Source: Planotetraspora kaengkrachanensis
GTDB taxonomy: Bacteria > Actinomycetota > Actinomycetes > Streptosporangiales > Streptosporangiaceae
Assembly (NCBI RefSeq): GCF_016862895.1
Contig: NZ_BONV01000002.1
Span: 124,001-188,000, forward strand
Direction of reading: 5' to 3'
Length of the DNA: 64,000 bases
The translations under genes were made by a program, and so were the position numbers. The notes below the pieces were generated by a model that saw nothing but the letters and a program-made list of their open reading frames with translations, did not search any database and was not told the DNA's origin. Shown here one piece after another: positions 46,755 to 54,283 of this stretch. Every line of letters begins with the position of its first letter. Positions within the stretch are counted from its first letter, which is position 1.

Positions 46755-47477
46755 TCAGCGGGTGCCGGTGATGAGCCGCTCGCGGTCGAAGGCCGCCGAC
46801 ACGATCCGCCAGCCGAGTGCGTCAAGGAGCAGCAGGACCGCCGCGAGGCCGAGGGCACGTCCGAGCGTCGGGTGGATCACGTCGAGCGCCGTGAGGGACG
46901 TCAACGCGATCATCGGGATGCCCGCGAGCATGCCGAGTTGCTGAGCGACCCTGATGTCGCCGGCCTTCGCGGATATGGCCATGCCGACCCAGATCGACCA
47001 CGCGGCGATCAGTGGCGTGAAGAGCACCTGGGCGAGGATCTGCGGCCATCGCAGCAGCGCCGAGGCCACCGCCGGATCGGCGAAGAGCGCTACGAAGACG
47101 ATGCAGAGCGCATAGACCGTGTACGCCACCGCCGCCGACGGGACAAGCGCGGCCAGCGCCTTGCCCAGCAGGAACTCTTCGCGGAGGACCGGCGTCGCGA
47201 GCACGGGCTCGAGGGTGTCCTGCCGGCGCTCCCCCACCACCGCGTACGCGGCGATCAGCACGGGGGTGAGTGCCGGGATGCCCAGCAGATACAGCAGGAC
47301 GTGCGCGTGCGCCAGTTGGCCCGAGGAGGAGGCGGGCAGCCCGAAGACCACGACGAGCGGCTGCACGAGGAAGATCAGCGGGATGATCCCCATTGCCACG
47401 ACGATGGAGGGCGTCCGGCGGTATTCCCGCAGCTCTTTGCGGACGATGGCCCGGATGCGCCTGATGCTCACGCTCAT
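46755..47477 (-). CDS. ABC-2 type exporter permease
   Basis: 240 residues. An N-terminal KELREYRRTPSIVV segment is followed by six membrane helices (VVAMGIIPLIFLVQPLVVV, LLYLLGIPALTPVLIAAYAV, AAVAYTVYALCIVFVALFAD). Loop ERRQDTLEPVLATPVLREEF is characteristic of ABC-2 (NatB/YhaP-like) permeases. ATG 47477 overlaps the stop of the ATPase gene by four bases, so the pair is translated together. Substrate unknown. Confidence 0.87.
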   Translation of the reverse strand: MSVSIRRIRAIVRKELREYRRTPSIVVAMGIIPLIFLVQPLVVVFGLPASSSGQLAHAHVLLYLLGIPALTPVLIAAYAVVGERRQDTLEPVLATPVLREEFLLGKALAALVPSAAVAYTVYALCIVFVALFADPAVASALLRWPQILAQVLFTPLIAAWSIWVGMAISAKAGDIRVAQQLGMLAGIPMIALTSLTALDVIHPTLGRALGLAAVLLLLDALGWRIVSAAFDRERLITGTR

Positions 47478-48457
47478 CGCTCCCCCGCCTCCTCGCCGGC
47501 ACCGGCAGGAGCGTCGGCGCCGACGAGTCGGAGGTAGACGTCCTCCAGTGAGTGGTTCGACGGGCTGATCGACAGCACGTCGGCTCCCGCGGCCACCAGC
47601 GCGCGTGTGGCGGCGGGCGCGGCGACCGCCGGGTCGGTGACCGTCAGCCTGTAGGCGCAGCCGCCGTCCGGGTGCCAGCGTTCTACGGCCGGGAGGCCGG
47701 CGAAGACGCGACCCGGGTCGGGCAGCGGGGCACGGGTGGTGACCGCGAGTGTCTTGGCGAACAGCCGATCGCGCAACTCATCGGGTCGGCCGATCGTCCG
47801 CAGCGTGGTGTTCAAGATTGCGACGTGGTCGCAGAGCCGCTCGGCCTCCTCCAGGCGATGCGTGGTGAGGAAGACGGTCACGCCTCGCCGGCGGAGCCGG
47901 TCGATCAACTCGTGGACGTCTCGGGCGGCGACCGGATCGAGGCCCGCGGTCGGTTCGTCGAGGAAGAGGATCTGCGGGTCGCCGAGAAGCGCCCTGGCCA
48001 GCGCGACCCGCTGACGCATGCCCTTGGACAGGGACGCGCAGACATCCTGTGCCCGGTCGGCCAGGTTCACGGCCTTCAGCGCGCCCTCCATCCGCTCACG
48101 CGGGTTGGACACCTGGTACAGGTCGGCGAAACATTCGAGGTTTTCCGCCACGCTCAGGCGAAGGTAGAGCCCCGGCGACTCCGGCATGATCGATATTCGC
48201 CGCCGGATCCGCGCCGCGTTCTCCGGCGTCAGCGGAATACCGGCGACGACCGCCGACCCCGACGTCGGCGCGATGAGGGTGCCGAGAGTCCGTACCGTCG
48301 TCGTCTTCCCCGCACCGTTGGGCCCGAGGAAACCGAAGACCTCGCCGATGCCGACCTCGAACGAGATGTCTTCGAACGCGACACGGTCACCGAAGCGTTT
48401 GCTCAGACCGTGGACCGACAACGCCGGGGAACGCGTGCCGTGATCCTCATAGTCCAT
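47474..48457 (-). CDS. ABC exporter ATPase
   Basis: 327 residues. Walker A FLGPNGAGKTTTVRTLGTL, Q-loop region RRRISIMPESPGLYLRLSVA, signature ASLSKGMRQRVALARALLGD and Walker B QILFLDEPTAGLDPVAARDV are all intact, with switch His in VFLTTHRLEEAERL. A C-terminal 90-residue extension (SISPSNHSLEDVYLRLVG) is typical of DrrA/NatA-like exporters. ATG 48457 follows GGAAGGAC. It pairs with the ABC-2 permease. A TGATATCA palindrome at 48498-48505, in the promoter region, might be an operator. Confidence 0.92.
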   Translation of the reverse strand: MDYEDHGTRSPALSVHGLSKRFGDRVAFEDISFEVGIGEVFGFLGPNGAGKTTTVRTLGTLIAPTSGSAVVAGIPLTPENAARIRRRISIMPESPGLYLRLSVAENLECFADLYQVSNPRERMEGALKAVNLADRAQDVCASLSKGMRQRVALARALLGDPQILFLDEPTAGLDPVAARDVHELIDRLRRRGVTVFLTTHRLEEAERLCDHVAILNTTLRTIGRPDELRDRLFAKTLAVTTRAPLPDPGRVFAGLPAVERWHPDGGCAYRLTVTDPAVAAPAATRALVAAGADVLSISPSNHSLEDVYLRLVGADAPAGAGEEAGER

Positions 48458-48676
48458 CTGCGCCGTCCTTCCATCGACAGCCCAGCACCTAGAAATGTGA
48501 TATCAGAATGATAGATGACCGAGCCTCAGGAGAACAGACATCCGACCGGCTCACCGAGGGCGGATCCACCGACGGTCAAGACGAGCCGGCCGCAAGGAGC
48601 CGGGCAGCATGATCACCGGTCGCGGCCGTGGTGACTCCCCGTTGGCGGTTCCCGGCTTTGGTCGGCGGCCGGGGCA

Positions 48677-49909
48677 TTACCGCAGCTGGTCTCGGCGGCG
48701 TGTCAGGTACGCGGTCTCGGCGGTGTTGCCCGCAAGCTCGATGGCTTTGTCGTACGCCGCGCGCGACTTCTGACTGTGGCCCAGCCGGCGCAGCAGGTCG
48801 GCGCGGGTCGCATGGTAGGCGTGATAGCCGGCCAGCTTGTCCTCAAGACGGTCGACGGCCGCCAGTGCCACCTCCGGGCCGTCGAGCTCGGCGACCGCGA
48901 TGGCCCGGTTGAGGGCGATGATCGGCGAAGGATCGAGGCGGACGAGCTGGTCGTAGAGGGCGACGACCTGCGACCAGTCGGTGTCGCGTACGTCGCGGGC
49001 CGAGGTGTGCACGGCGTTGATCGCTGCGAGGAGCTGGTAGGGGCCGGGGGCCACCCCGGAGGCCAGGCGCCCGCGCACCAGTTGGTGTCCCTCGGCGATC
49101 AGCGCCGCGTCCCAGGCCCCACGGTCCTGCTCGTCGAGGGTGACCAGTTCGCCGCTGCCCGAGACCCGGGCGGTGCGGCGGGCCTCGATCATGAGCATCA
49201 GCGCCAGCAGCCCGGCCACCTCACCGTCCTGTGGCATGAGGGCACGGATCAGGCGAGTGAGCCGGATCGCCTCGGCGGTCAGGTCGTGGCGCACCGGATC
49301 GGTGCCGGGGCCGGTGGCCAGGTAGCCCTCGTTGAAGACGAGGTAGAGGACGGCGAGCACGCCGGAGACACGCGCCGGGAGATCCTCCCCGGACGGCACG
49401 CGATAAGGGATGCGCGCCGCTTTGATCTTGGCCTTCGCGCGGGTGATCCGCTGCCCCATGCTGCTCTCCTGCACCAGGAAGGCACGGGCGATCTCGGGCA
49501 TGGTCAGGCCGGCGACCATGCGCAGCGTCAGCGCCACGCGGGCCTCCATCGCCAGCGCCGGGTGACAGCAGGTGAAGATCAGCCGGAGCCGTTCGTCGTC
49601 GATGGCGCCGACAGGCCCGGGCGGGTCGTCGTCGTACAACAGCTGAGCCTCCCTGTGCTTGTCGTCGCGCTTGTTCTCGCGCCGGATCCGGTCGATGGCC
49701 CTGCGGTTGGCGGTGGTGGTCAGCCAGGCGCCGGGGTTGGGCGGTACGCCCTCGGCCGACCACCGCTCGACGGCGATCGCGAACGCTTCACCCGCCGCCT
49801 CCTCGGCGATGTCGAGATCACCGAAACGCCTGGTCAGGGCAGCGACCACCCGTGCCCACTCCTCGTGGTGGGCACGGGTGACCGCCTCGCGGACGTCGAT
49901 CCCGTTCAC
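48677..49909 (-). CDS. ECF42-group sigma factor with C-terminal TPR-like domain
   Basis: 410 residues. Sigma2 is HEEWARVVAALTRRFGDLDI, AEEAAGEAFAIAVERWSAEG; sigma4 is FTCCHPALAMEARVALTLRM, VAGLTMPEIARAFLVQESSM. The remaining 220 residues are a helical TPR-like domain (DUF6596), seen in LYLVFNEGYLATGPG, ALNRAIAVAELDGPEVALAA and HSQKSRAAYDKAIELAGNTA. The ECF42 group has no anti-sigma factor and is linked to DGPF proteins; here the DGPF gene overlaps the start in ATGA. Triggers are unknown, though antibiotic and redox stress are discussed for the group. Confidence 0.92.
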   Translation of the reverse strand: MNGIDVREAVTRAHHEEWARVVAALTRRFGDLDIAEEAAGEAFAIAVERWSAEGVPPNPGAWLTTTANRRAIDRIRRENKRDDKHREAQLLYDDDPPGPVGAIDDERLRLIFTCCHPALAMEARVALTLRMVAGLTMPEIARAFLVQESSMGQRITRAKAKIKAARIPYRVPSGEDLPARVSGVLAVLYLVFNEGYLATGPGTDPVRHDLTAEAIRLTRLIRALMPQDGEVAGLLALMLMIEARRTARVSGSGELVTLDEQDRGAWDAALIAEGHQLVRGRLASGVAPGPYQLLAAINAVHTSARDVRDTDWSQVVALYDQLVRLDPSPIIALNRAIAVAELDGPEVALAAVDRLEDKLAGYHAYHATRADLLRRLGHSQKSRAAYDKAIELAGNTAETAYLTRRRDQLR

Positions 49910-50229
49910 AGGAACGGCCGCACCTCGACCTTCCGATTGCAGGCCTTCGACCCCTCGGCGGCCAGCTTGAGCGCCACGTCGAGGTCCGCGGCCTCGATGA
50001 TCCAGAAGCCGGCGAGGAACTCCTTCGACTCCACGAAGGGCCCGTCGGTGAACATCGCCTCCCCACGCCGGTTGTCGATCACAGTGGCCGTGGCGGGTGC
50101 CCCGAGACCGCCGGCGAAGACCCAGTGGCCTTCGGCCACGAGCCGGTCGTTGAACACGTCGATCGCAGCGTCCTCTTCCGGGGTGGCCAAGCCGGGCCCG
50201 TCAAAGATCACGGAAACCATGTACTGCAT
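49906..50229 (-). CDS. DGPF/YCII-domain protein, partner of ECF42 sigma factor
   Basis: 107 residues. The DGPF motif is present in MFTDGPFVESKEFLAGFWII, the mark of this YCII subfamily (DUF899-like fold of dimeric alpha/beta barrel). ATG 50229 follows GGAG. Its stop overlaps the ECF42 start, so the two proteins are made together. DGPF proteins are the standard genomic neighbours and targets of ECF42 sigma factors; their biochemical role is not known. Confidence 0.9.
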   Translation of the reverse strand: MQYMVSVIFDGPGLATPEEDAAIDVFNDRLVAEGHWVFAGGLGAPATATVIDNRRGEAMFTDGPFVESKEFLAGFWIIEAADLDVALKLAAEGSKACNRKVEVRPFL

Positions 50230-50283
50230 CTCGGATCATCTCCTGTGTTTCGTGGCACCCCGCGTGGGCGGCCGCTCACCCCT

Positions 50284-50312
50284 ACTACGAACGCCTCTGC
50301 TCTGATCCGACA
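50284..50312 (-). promoter_or_regulatory. Candidate autoregulated ECF42 promoter
   Basis: On the - strand TGTCGG (50312-50307), 17 bases, CGTAGT (50289-50284), about 55 bases before the DGPF start. It resembles the TGTCGA-type promoters described for ECF42 sigma factors, but the match is partial and it is the only copy in the window. Confidence 0.45.
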
Positions 50313-50435
50313 CCGGCCCCCGGATTTCCTTCGAGAACTTTCCGCGGGTCGCCTTGCCCAAGCCCCGTCGTGCAATCCGGATCGTGTTCAGCACGCGCTG
50401 GAAGTACGGGGGACACGCCTTTAGGGAGACGCGCC

Positions 50436-50837
50436 TTAGGAGACGCGCATGGCGTTGGAGACGTAGCCGCCTCCGCCCGGGTAGACCCAGGCCCCGTTAA
50501 GGGTGCGGTCGTCGGGACTGAAGGTGCCCTGGTAATAGGCGGGGGAATCGCGATCACCCGCCCAGATGGTGAGGGTGTCGCCGTCGATCTCGTAGGTGTA
50601 ATCCAGAGTGCTGCCGTCCTGGCCGTAGTAGCGGGACTTGATGTCCGCGCTGGGTTCGGCCATCAGTTTGCGCTCCCGGCCGATGATCTCGATGCCGTGC
50701 TCGTCGCCCAGTTGGATGTCCTGCTGGATGAAGTGGTCGTTCATCCAGCGGTAGGTGACGGTGCCCTCGTGTCCACCGGTGATCGTCCAGGTGCCGATCA
50801 GCCGGGCCAGGGCCTGCATTGCGGGGTCGTTGCTCAT
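50436..50837 (-). CDS. Lipocalin-like/DUF1579-type protein
   Basis: 133 residues rich in beta strands: MQALARLIGTWTITGGHEGT, TYRWMNDHFIQQDIQL, YYGQDGSTLDYTYEIDGDTL and GAWVYPGGGGYVSNAM. The N-terminal LIGTWTITG motif and strand order resemble DUF1579/lipocalin-like small-ligand proteins. ATG 50837 has AAGGAG eight bases upstream; GTG 50840 is a possible alternative. The end of the gene shows a short duplication: CGCGTCTCC plus TAA occurs twice, with the gene ending at the first copy. Function unknown. Confidence 0.72.
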   Translation of the reverse strand: MSNDPAMQALARLIGTWTITGGHEGTVTYRWMNDHFIQQDIQLGDEHGIEIIGRERKLMAEPSADIKSRYYGQDGSTLDYTYEIDGDTLTIWAGDRDSPAYYQGTFSPDDRTLNGAWVYPGGGGYVSNAMRVS

Positions 50838-50931
50838 CACGGGTCTCCTTCAGGAAGAAGTGTCCACCATTGCCGACCGACACCGGAGCCGAAACTCATC
50901 GGTCCATGACCCCGGCACCCCCACGCCGTTT

Positions 50932-51066
50932 TCACTGCCGCATCAGCTTCCGCGACCCCACGCCTGAGGCGATATCGACGACCTCGGCGATCTCGACGGG
51001 GTCAGCGAGCGGCACATGCTTCGCAACCTGCTCGGGTGTCCGGCAGTACGCGACGTGATAACCCAC
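50932..51066 (-). CDS. Possible small protein downstream of the methyltransferase gene
   Basis: A 44-codon frame starting at GTG 51066, four bases after the methyltransferase stop, encoding VGYHVAYCRTPEQVAKHVPL, ADPVEIAEVVDIASGV and a basic end. Most third positions are G or C and the residues look protein-like. It lacks a convincing ribosome site and would depend on translational coupling. I do not recognise it; it could also be the tail of a decayed gene. Confidence 0.4.
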   Translation of the reverse strand: MGYHVAYCRTPEQVAKHVPLADPVEIAEVVDIASGVGSRKLMRQ

Positions 51067-51070
51067 CGTT

Positions 51071-51733
51071 CTAGATCCGTTCGATCGTCGCGAACCAGGC
51101 CGGCGCGCCGTCGTCGCCGTGGAATCTCGTGAGGACCCGGTCCGGTTCGATGGCGGCGATGTTCCATCCGCCTTCGGGAGTGAACGCCGCTCGCAGTTCT
51201 TCCCGACTCACGGGGTGCGGGCCGGTGCCGGGACCCTGGTCGCTGAAGCACAACACGTACACGGTTCCACCGCGCTCGGTCACCGACGCGAGACTCGCCA
51301 CGTATCCGGGTCGCTCGTCGGCGTCGAAGGTGTGGAGAAGCCCGCAGTCCAGCACGGTCTCGAACCGGCGTCCCAGACGCCCGAGCTGGAAGGCGTCGGC
51401 GATGGCGAACTCGGCCGCGATCCCACGGCCGGCGGCGTTCTCCCTGGCGATCGCCAGCGCGGTCTCGGCCACGTCGACGCCCAGAACCGAGAATCCATGC
51501 GACGCGACGTGAAGGGTGTTCTCGCCGGTCCCGCAGCCCGCGTCGAGCACCGCTCCGGCGAACCCGCCTTCTGCCGCCAGACGCACTATCGCCGGCTGCG
51601 GCCGTCCGATGTCCCAGGGCGCGGGACCGTCATGGTACGACGCGTCCCAGGACTGTCCCGTCATCCGTTCGTGACTGGTCGGGCGCCGACCACTGAACGG
51701 ATCGTCAGCGAGGGTCTCTGAACGCTCCGGCAT
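51071..51733 (-). CDS. Class I SAM-dependent methyltransferase
   Basis: 220 residues. The SAM-binding motif I is AVLDAGCGTGENTLHVA, followed by VLGVDVAETALAIARENA, FAIADAFQLGRLGRRFETVL and DCGLLHTFDADERPGYVASL. The N-terminal SWDASYHDGPAPWDIGRPQP matches thiopurine/tellurite-type methyltransferases, which act on small thiols or metalloids. ATG 51733 has GGAAGGGGA seven bases upstream; an ATG 23 codons further in is possible. Substrate unknown. Confidence 0.85.
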   Translation of the reverse strand: MPERSETLADDPFSGRRPTSHERMTGQSWDASYHDGPAPWDIGRPQPAIVRLAAEGGFAGAVLDAGCGTGENTLHVASHGFSVLGVDVAETALAIARENAAGRGIAAEFAIADAFQLGRLGRRFETVLDCGLLHTFDADERPGYVASLASVTERGGTVYVLCFSDQGPGTGPHPVSREELRAAFTPEGGWNIAAIEPDRVLTRFHGDDGAPAWFATIERI

Positions 51734-51867
51734 TTCCGTCCCCTTCCCGTCGATTGACCGTGCCACCTCATCGTGGCCTTCCGGCCCACAACTCGTGACT
51801 ATTCCTCAATTCGAAACCAGGGTTCCGCTACAACTGTGTGCATTCGCCACACGAACGGAGTCCCTTC

Positions 51868-52209
51868 ATGATCACGCTGGCTGATATCCGTGAGCACGCG
51901 ATGGCACTGCCGGACGTCGTGGAGAAGCCGCACTTCCGGTTGCCCGGCTTCCGAGTGGCGGACAAACTCCTCGCGCACCTGGAGAGGGGCGACGCGCACG
52001 CGATCGTGTGCGTCGGCCAGGCGGAGGCCGAGGAGGCGGCCGCGGATCAGCCGGACGTCTACGAGGAGGTGTGGCGGAACGGCCGCATCTTCGTCGGCCT
52101 CCGCGTCGACCTGGCCAAGGTCACAGAAGGGCGCATGCGGGAGCTGATCGAGCACGCCTGGCGCCACCGGGCGCCGAAGCGCCTGGTCGCGGAGTACGAC
52201 GCCCGCTGA
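51868..52209 (+). CDS. MmcQ/YjbR-family DNA-binding-like protein
   Basis: 113 residues. Family features: LADIREHAMALPDVVEKPHF, RLPGFRVADKLLAHLE, RIFVGLRVDLAKVTEGRM and the C-terminal ELIEHAWRHRAPKRLVAEYD. MmcQ/YjbR proteins have a CyaY-like fold; their role is unclear. ATG 51868 follows CGGAG. It is divergent from the methyltransferase gene. Confidence 0.82.
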   Translation: MITLADIREHAMALPDVVEKPHFRLPGFRVADKLLAHLERGDAHAIVCVGQAEAEEAAADQPDVYEEVWRNGRIFVGLRVDLAKVTEGRMRELIEHAWRHRAPKRLVAEYDAR

Positions 52210-52468
52210 AGCCCGGCAGCGGGGCGTCGGCAGCACGGGAGATTCCATGTTCACCGGCGGTCGCGTACCCGTCACTGGTCGTGGCCAGACACTGGTCGAC
52301 GTCGCCGGCATGGACGCGGCGCCCGGTTCTGCGTGGTGGCCGGAAGGTCAGGAAACAAAGGCGCATGCGGCGCGCACTCTGACCGTGATCGGACCGGTGC
52401 GATTGTTTTCGGGCGGCTTTTCAGGGCAGGTGACGGGCCCCGTGTCCCAGCGAGCGAGGAGGACCACG

Positions 52469-52885
52469 GTGTCCCTTGCCGAGGGTTCCACTCCCACGAT
52501 GCCGTCCGATGTCAGACGCCACTTGTCGGCATTCGACCGGTTCGCCAGCGCCGCCTCCAAGTACGCCTCCAGGGGCTCGTTCTTCGCGATGTGCGTGCTC
52601 CTGGTTCTGGTCTGGGCGCCTTCCTTCTTCCTCATCGGCGACATCGACACGTGGCAGCTGATCATCAACACGGCCACCACGATCGTCACCTTCCTTCTGG
52701 TGGCACTGTTGCAGAACACGCAGAGCCGAGCCGACGCCGCGATCCAGCACAAGCTCAACGCCATCGCCGACGGGCTGGCCGACCTGATGAAACAGGTCAG
52801 CGAGGATCACGACGAGAAGCCGCTCCACACCGACGTTCAGGAACTGCGAGATGCCGTCGGCCTCGAGAACAAAGAGAGTGCTTGA
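52469..52885 (+). CDS. Low-affinity iron permease family membrane protein
   Basis: 138 residues. Two membrane helices, SFFAMCVLLVLVWAPSFFLI and LIINTATTIVTFLLVALLQN, followed by QSRADAAIQHKLNAIADGLA, which is the signature of the bacterial low-affinity iron permease (Fet4-like) family. Actual iron transport has been shown for fungal Fet4; for the short bacterial forms the role is uncertain. GTG 52469 has GAGGAGGA seven bases upstream; the long upstream frame to 52247 is probably not translated. No Fur-type regulator or box was seen. Confidence 0.82.
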   Translation: MSLAEGSTPTMPSDVRRHLSAFDRFASAASKYASRGSFFAMCVLLVLVWAPSFFLIGDIDTWQLIINTATTIVTFLLVALLQNTQSRADAAIQHKLNAIADGLADLMKQVSEDHDEKPLHTDVQELRDAVGLENKESA

Positions 52886-52928
52886 CCGGCTCCGGCCGGG
52901 CCGCCTGCGCGCACCGCGACGGCGCCGC

Positions 52929-52967
52929 GACCCCGACCCCGACCCCGACGAAGACCCCGACGAAGAC
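52929..52967. repeat. Short tandem repeat between iron permease-like and PaaX genes
   Basis: GACCCC occurs three times in a row (52929-52946), followed by two copies of the 12-base unit GACGAAGACCCC (the second one incomplete). The repeat lies in the 140-base non-coding gap before the PaaX gene. Confidence 0.7.
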
Positions 52968-53026
52968 CTTCGCCGCGGACGACACCGGGCATGTCCGCGA
53001 CGACACCCGCCATTAGAGTTCTCCGC

Positions 53027-53836
53027 ATGCCGGAGATCGCCCCGCGCCAGTTGATCTTGACGCTCTACGGGCTGTACGCACGCGACGAGCACAACTGGCT
53101 GTCGGTCGCCTCGGTCGTCAAGCTCCTGAGCGACCTGGACGTCGACCCGGCCGGCGTGCGTTCGTCGATCTCGCGTCTCAAGCGGCGCGGCGTGCTCGAG
53201 TCGGTCAAGGTCGAGCGGACCGCCGGCTACTGCCTCTCCCCCGGCGCCCTCGAACTGCTACGTGAGGGCGACGTACGGATCTTCTCCCACCCGAGGGCTC
53301 GGCTGGCGGACGGGTTCGTCCTCGTGGTCTTCTCCATCCCGGAGTCCGAACGCGACCGTCGTCACGCCCTGCGCTCCACCCTCGCCGAGATGGGATTCGG
53401 TACGGCCTCGCCTGGAGTCTGGGTGGCACCAGGAACGCTCCACGAGCACACGGTCCGCACGATCGAGCGGATGGGGCTGACCGACTACGTCGACCTGTTC
53501 GTCGCGCACCACCGAGCCTTCGGCGACCTTCGCGAGCGGGTCGCCGAGTGGTGGGATCTCGATGCGATCGAGTCGGAGTACAACGAGTTCGTCGTCCATT
53601 TCCAGGACGCCCCGAAGCGGTTCGCCGCGGCCGCCGACGGCCCGAAGACGGCATTCGAGATCTACGTGCCGATGCTCACCGAATGGCGCCGCCTGCCGTA
53701 CCGGGATCCCGGCCTGCCGCTCGAACTGCTCCCCGAGGGCTGGATCGGCAGTCGCGCCGAGGACCTGTTCGCCGACCTCGACGCGCTGTTGCGCCGGCCC
53801 GCGCGGGAACACGCGCTCAGGACGATTCACTCCTGA
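53027..53836 (+). CDS. PaaX-family transcriptional regulator
   Basis: 269 residues. The N-terminal winged helix is QLILTLYGLYARDEHNWLSV, VVKLLSDLDVDPAGVRSSIS, RLKRRGVLESV, and the central and C-terminal PaaX domains follow (FVLVVFSIPESERDRRHALR, WWDLDAIESEYNEFV, WRRLPYRDPGLPLELLPEGW). PaaX is the phenylacetyl-CoA-responsive repressor; relatives control aryl-CoA pathways and bind the CoA thioester. ATG 53027 has no ribosome site and may be leaderless. It converges on the aryl-CoA operon, so it is the probable regulator, sensing its first CoA intermediate. Confidence 0.9.
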   Translation: MPEIAPRQLILTLYGLYARDEHNWLSVASVVKLLSDLDVDPAGVRSSISRLKRRGVLESVKVERTAGYCLSPGALELLREGDVRIFSHPRARLADGFVLVVFSIPESERDRRHALRSTLAEMGFGTASPGVWVAPGTLHEHTVRTIERMGLTDYVDLFVAHHRAFGDLRERVAEWWDLDAIESEYNEFVVHFQDAPKRFAAAADGPKTAFEIYVPMLTEWRRLPYRDPGLPLELLPEGWIGSRAEDLFADLDALLRRPAREHALRTIHS

Positions 53837-53863
53837 TCCGAGCCCGGAAACGACCGGGGCCCG

Positions 53864-54283
53864 TCACGCGGTGAGCGCCGCCCGCCAGCTGTCGGGCCAG
53901 CGTGAGCTCCTGTGACCCCTGTCCGCGACGTGCACGGTGACGTACGACCCGTGTGCCGCCAGGGTCCGCGGCCGTCCCTCGAACTCCTCACCCCAGACCT
54001 CGAACGAGAACGTCATCGAGGAAGCGCCGAGCCTGATCAGCTCGACGACCGCGGTGACCTGCTGGCCGAATCTCAGTGGAGCGTCGAACTCCACCTCGTA
54101 CCGCACGCGGGGGGCCTTCTGGAAGTAGTCGTGGAGCCCCCGTTCCCGCATCAGCGCAGCCTCGGCCGACTCGACGAACCGCACGACCGCGGTGTTGTGG
54201 TAGATGCCGGCCGCGTCGGTGTCGACCCACTCCACCCGGGTGTGGTGGACCCCGACCGTGCCCTGCTTGCGAGTGTCGGTCAC
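53864..54283 (-). CDS. 4-hydroxybenzoyl-CoA thioesterase-like hot-dog protein
   Basis: 139 residues of the hot-dog fold. The active-site region of the 4HBT family is visible in HHTRVEWVDTDAAGIYHNTA, with catalytic Asp in VDTDAAG, then VRFVESAEAALMRERGLHDY and TFSFEVWGEEFEGRPRTLA. GTG 54283 overlaps the hydroxylase stop (GTGA). It is the last gene of the aryl-CoA operon and probably hydrolyses the hydroxylated aryl-CoA thioester to the free acid. A different TesB-type thioesterase is also in the operon. Confidence 0.87.
   Translation of the reverse strand: MTDTRKQGTVGVHHTRVEWVDTDAAGIYHNTAVVRFVESAEAALMRERGLHDYFQKAPRVRYEVEFDAPLRFGQQVTAVVELIRLGASSMTFSFEVWGEEFEGRPRTLAAHGSYVTVHVADRGHRSSRWPDSWRAALTA

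Noticed and set aside
52929-52967. Short tandem repeats as a possible CRISPR or iteron array
   Set aside because: Units are 6-12 bases, uninterrupted by spacers, with no cas or replication gene nearby; simple slippage explains them.
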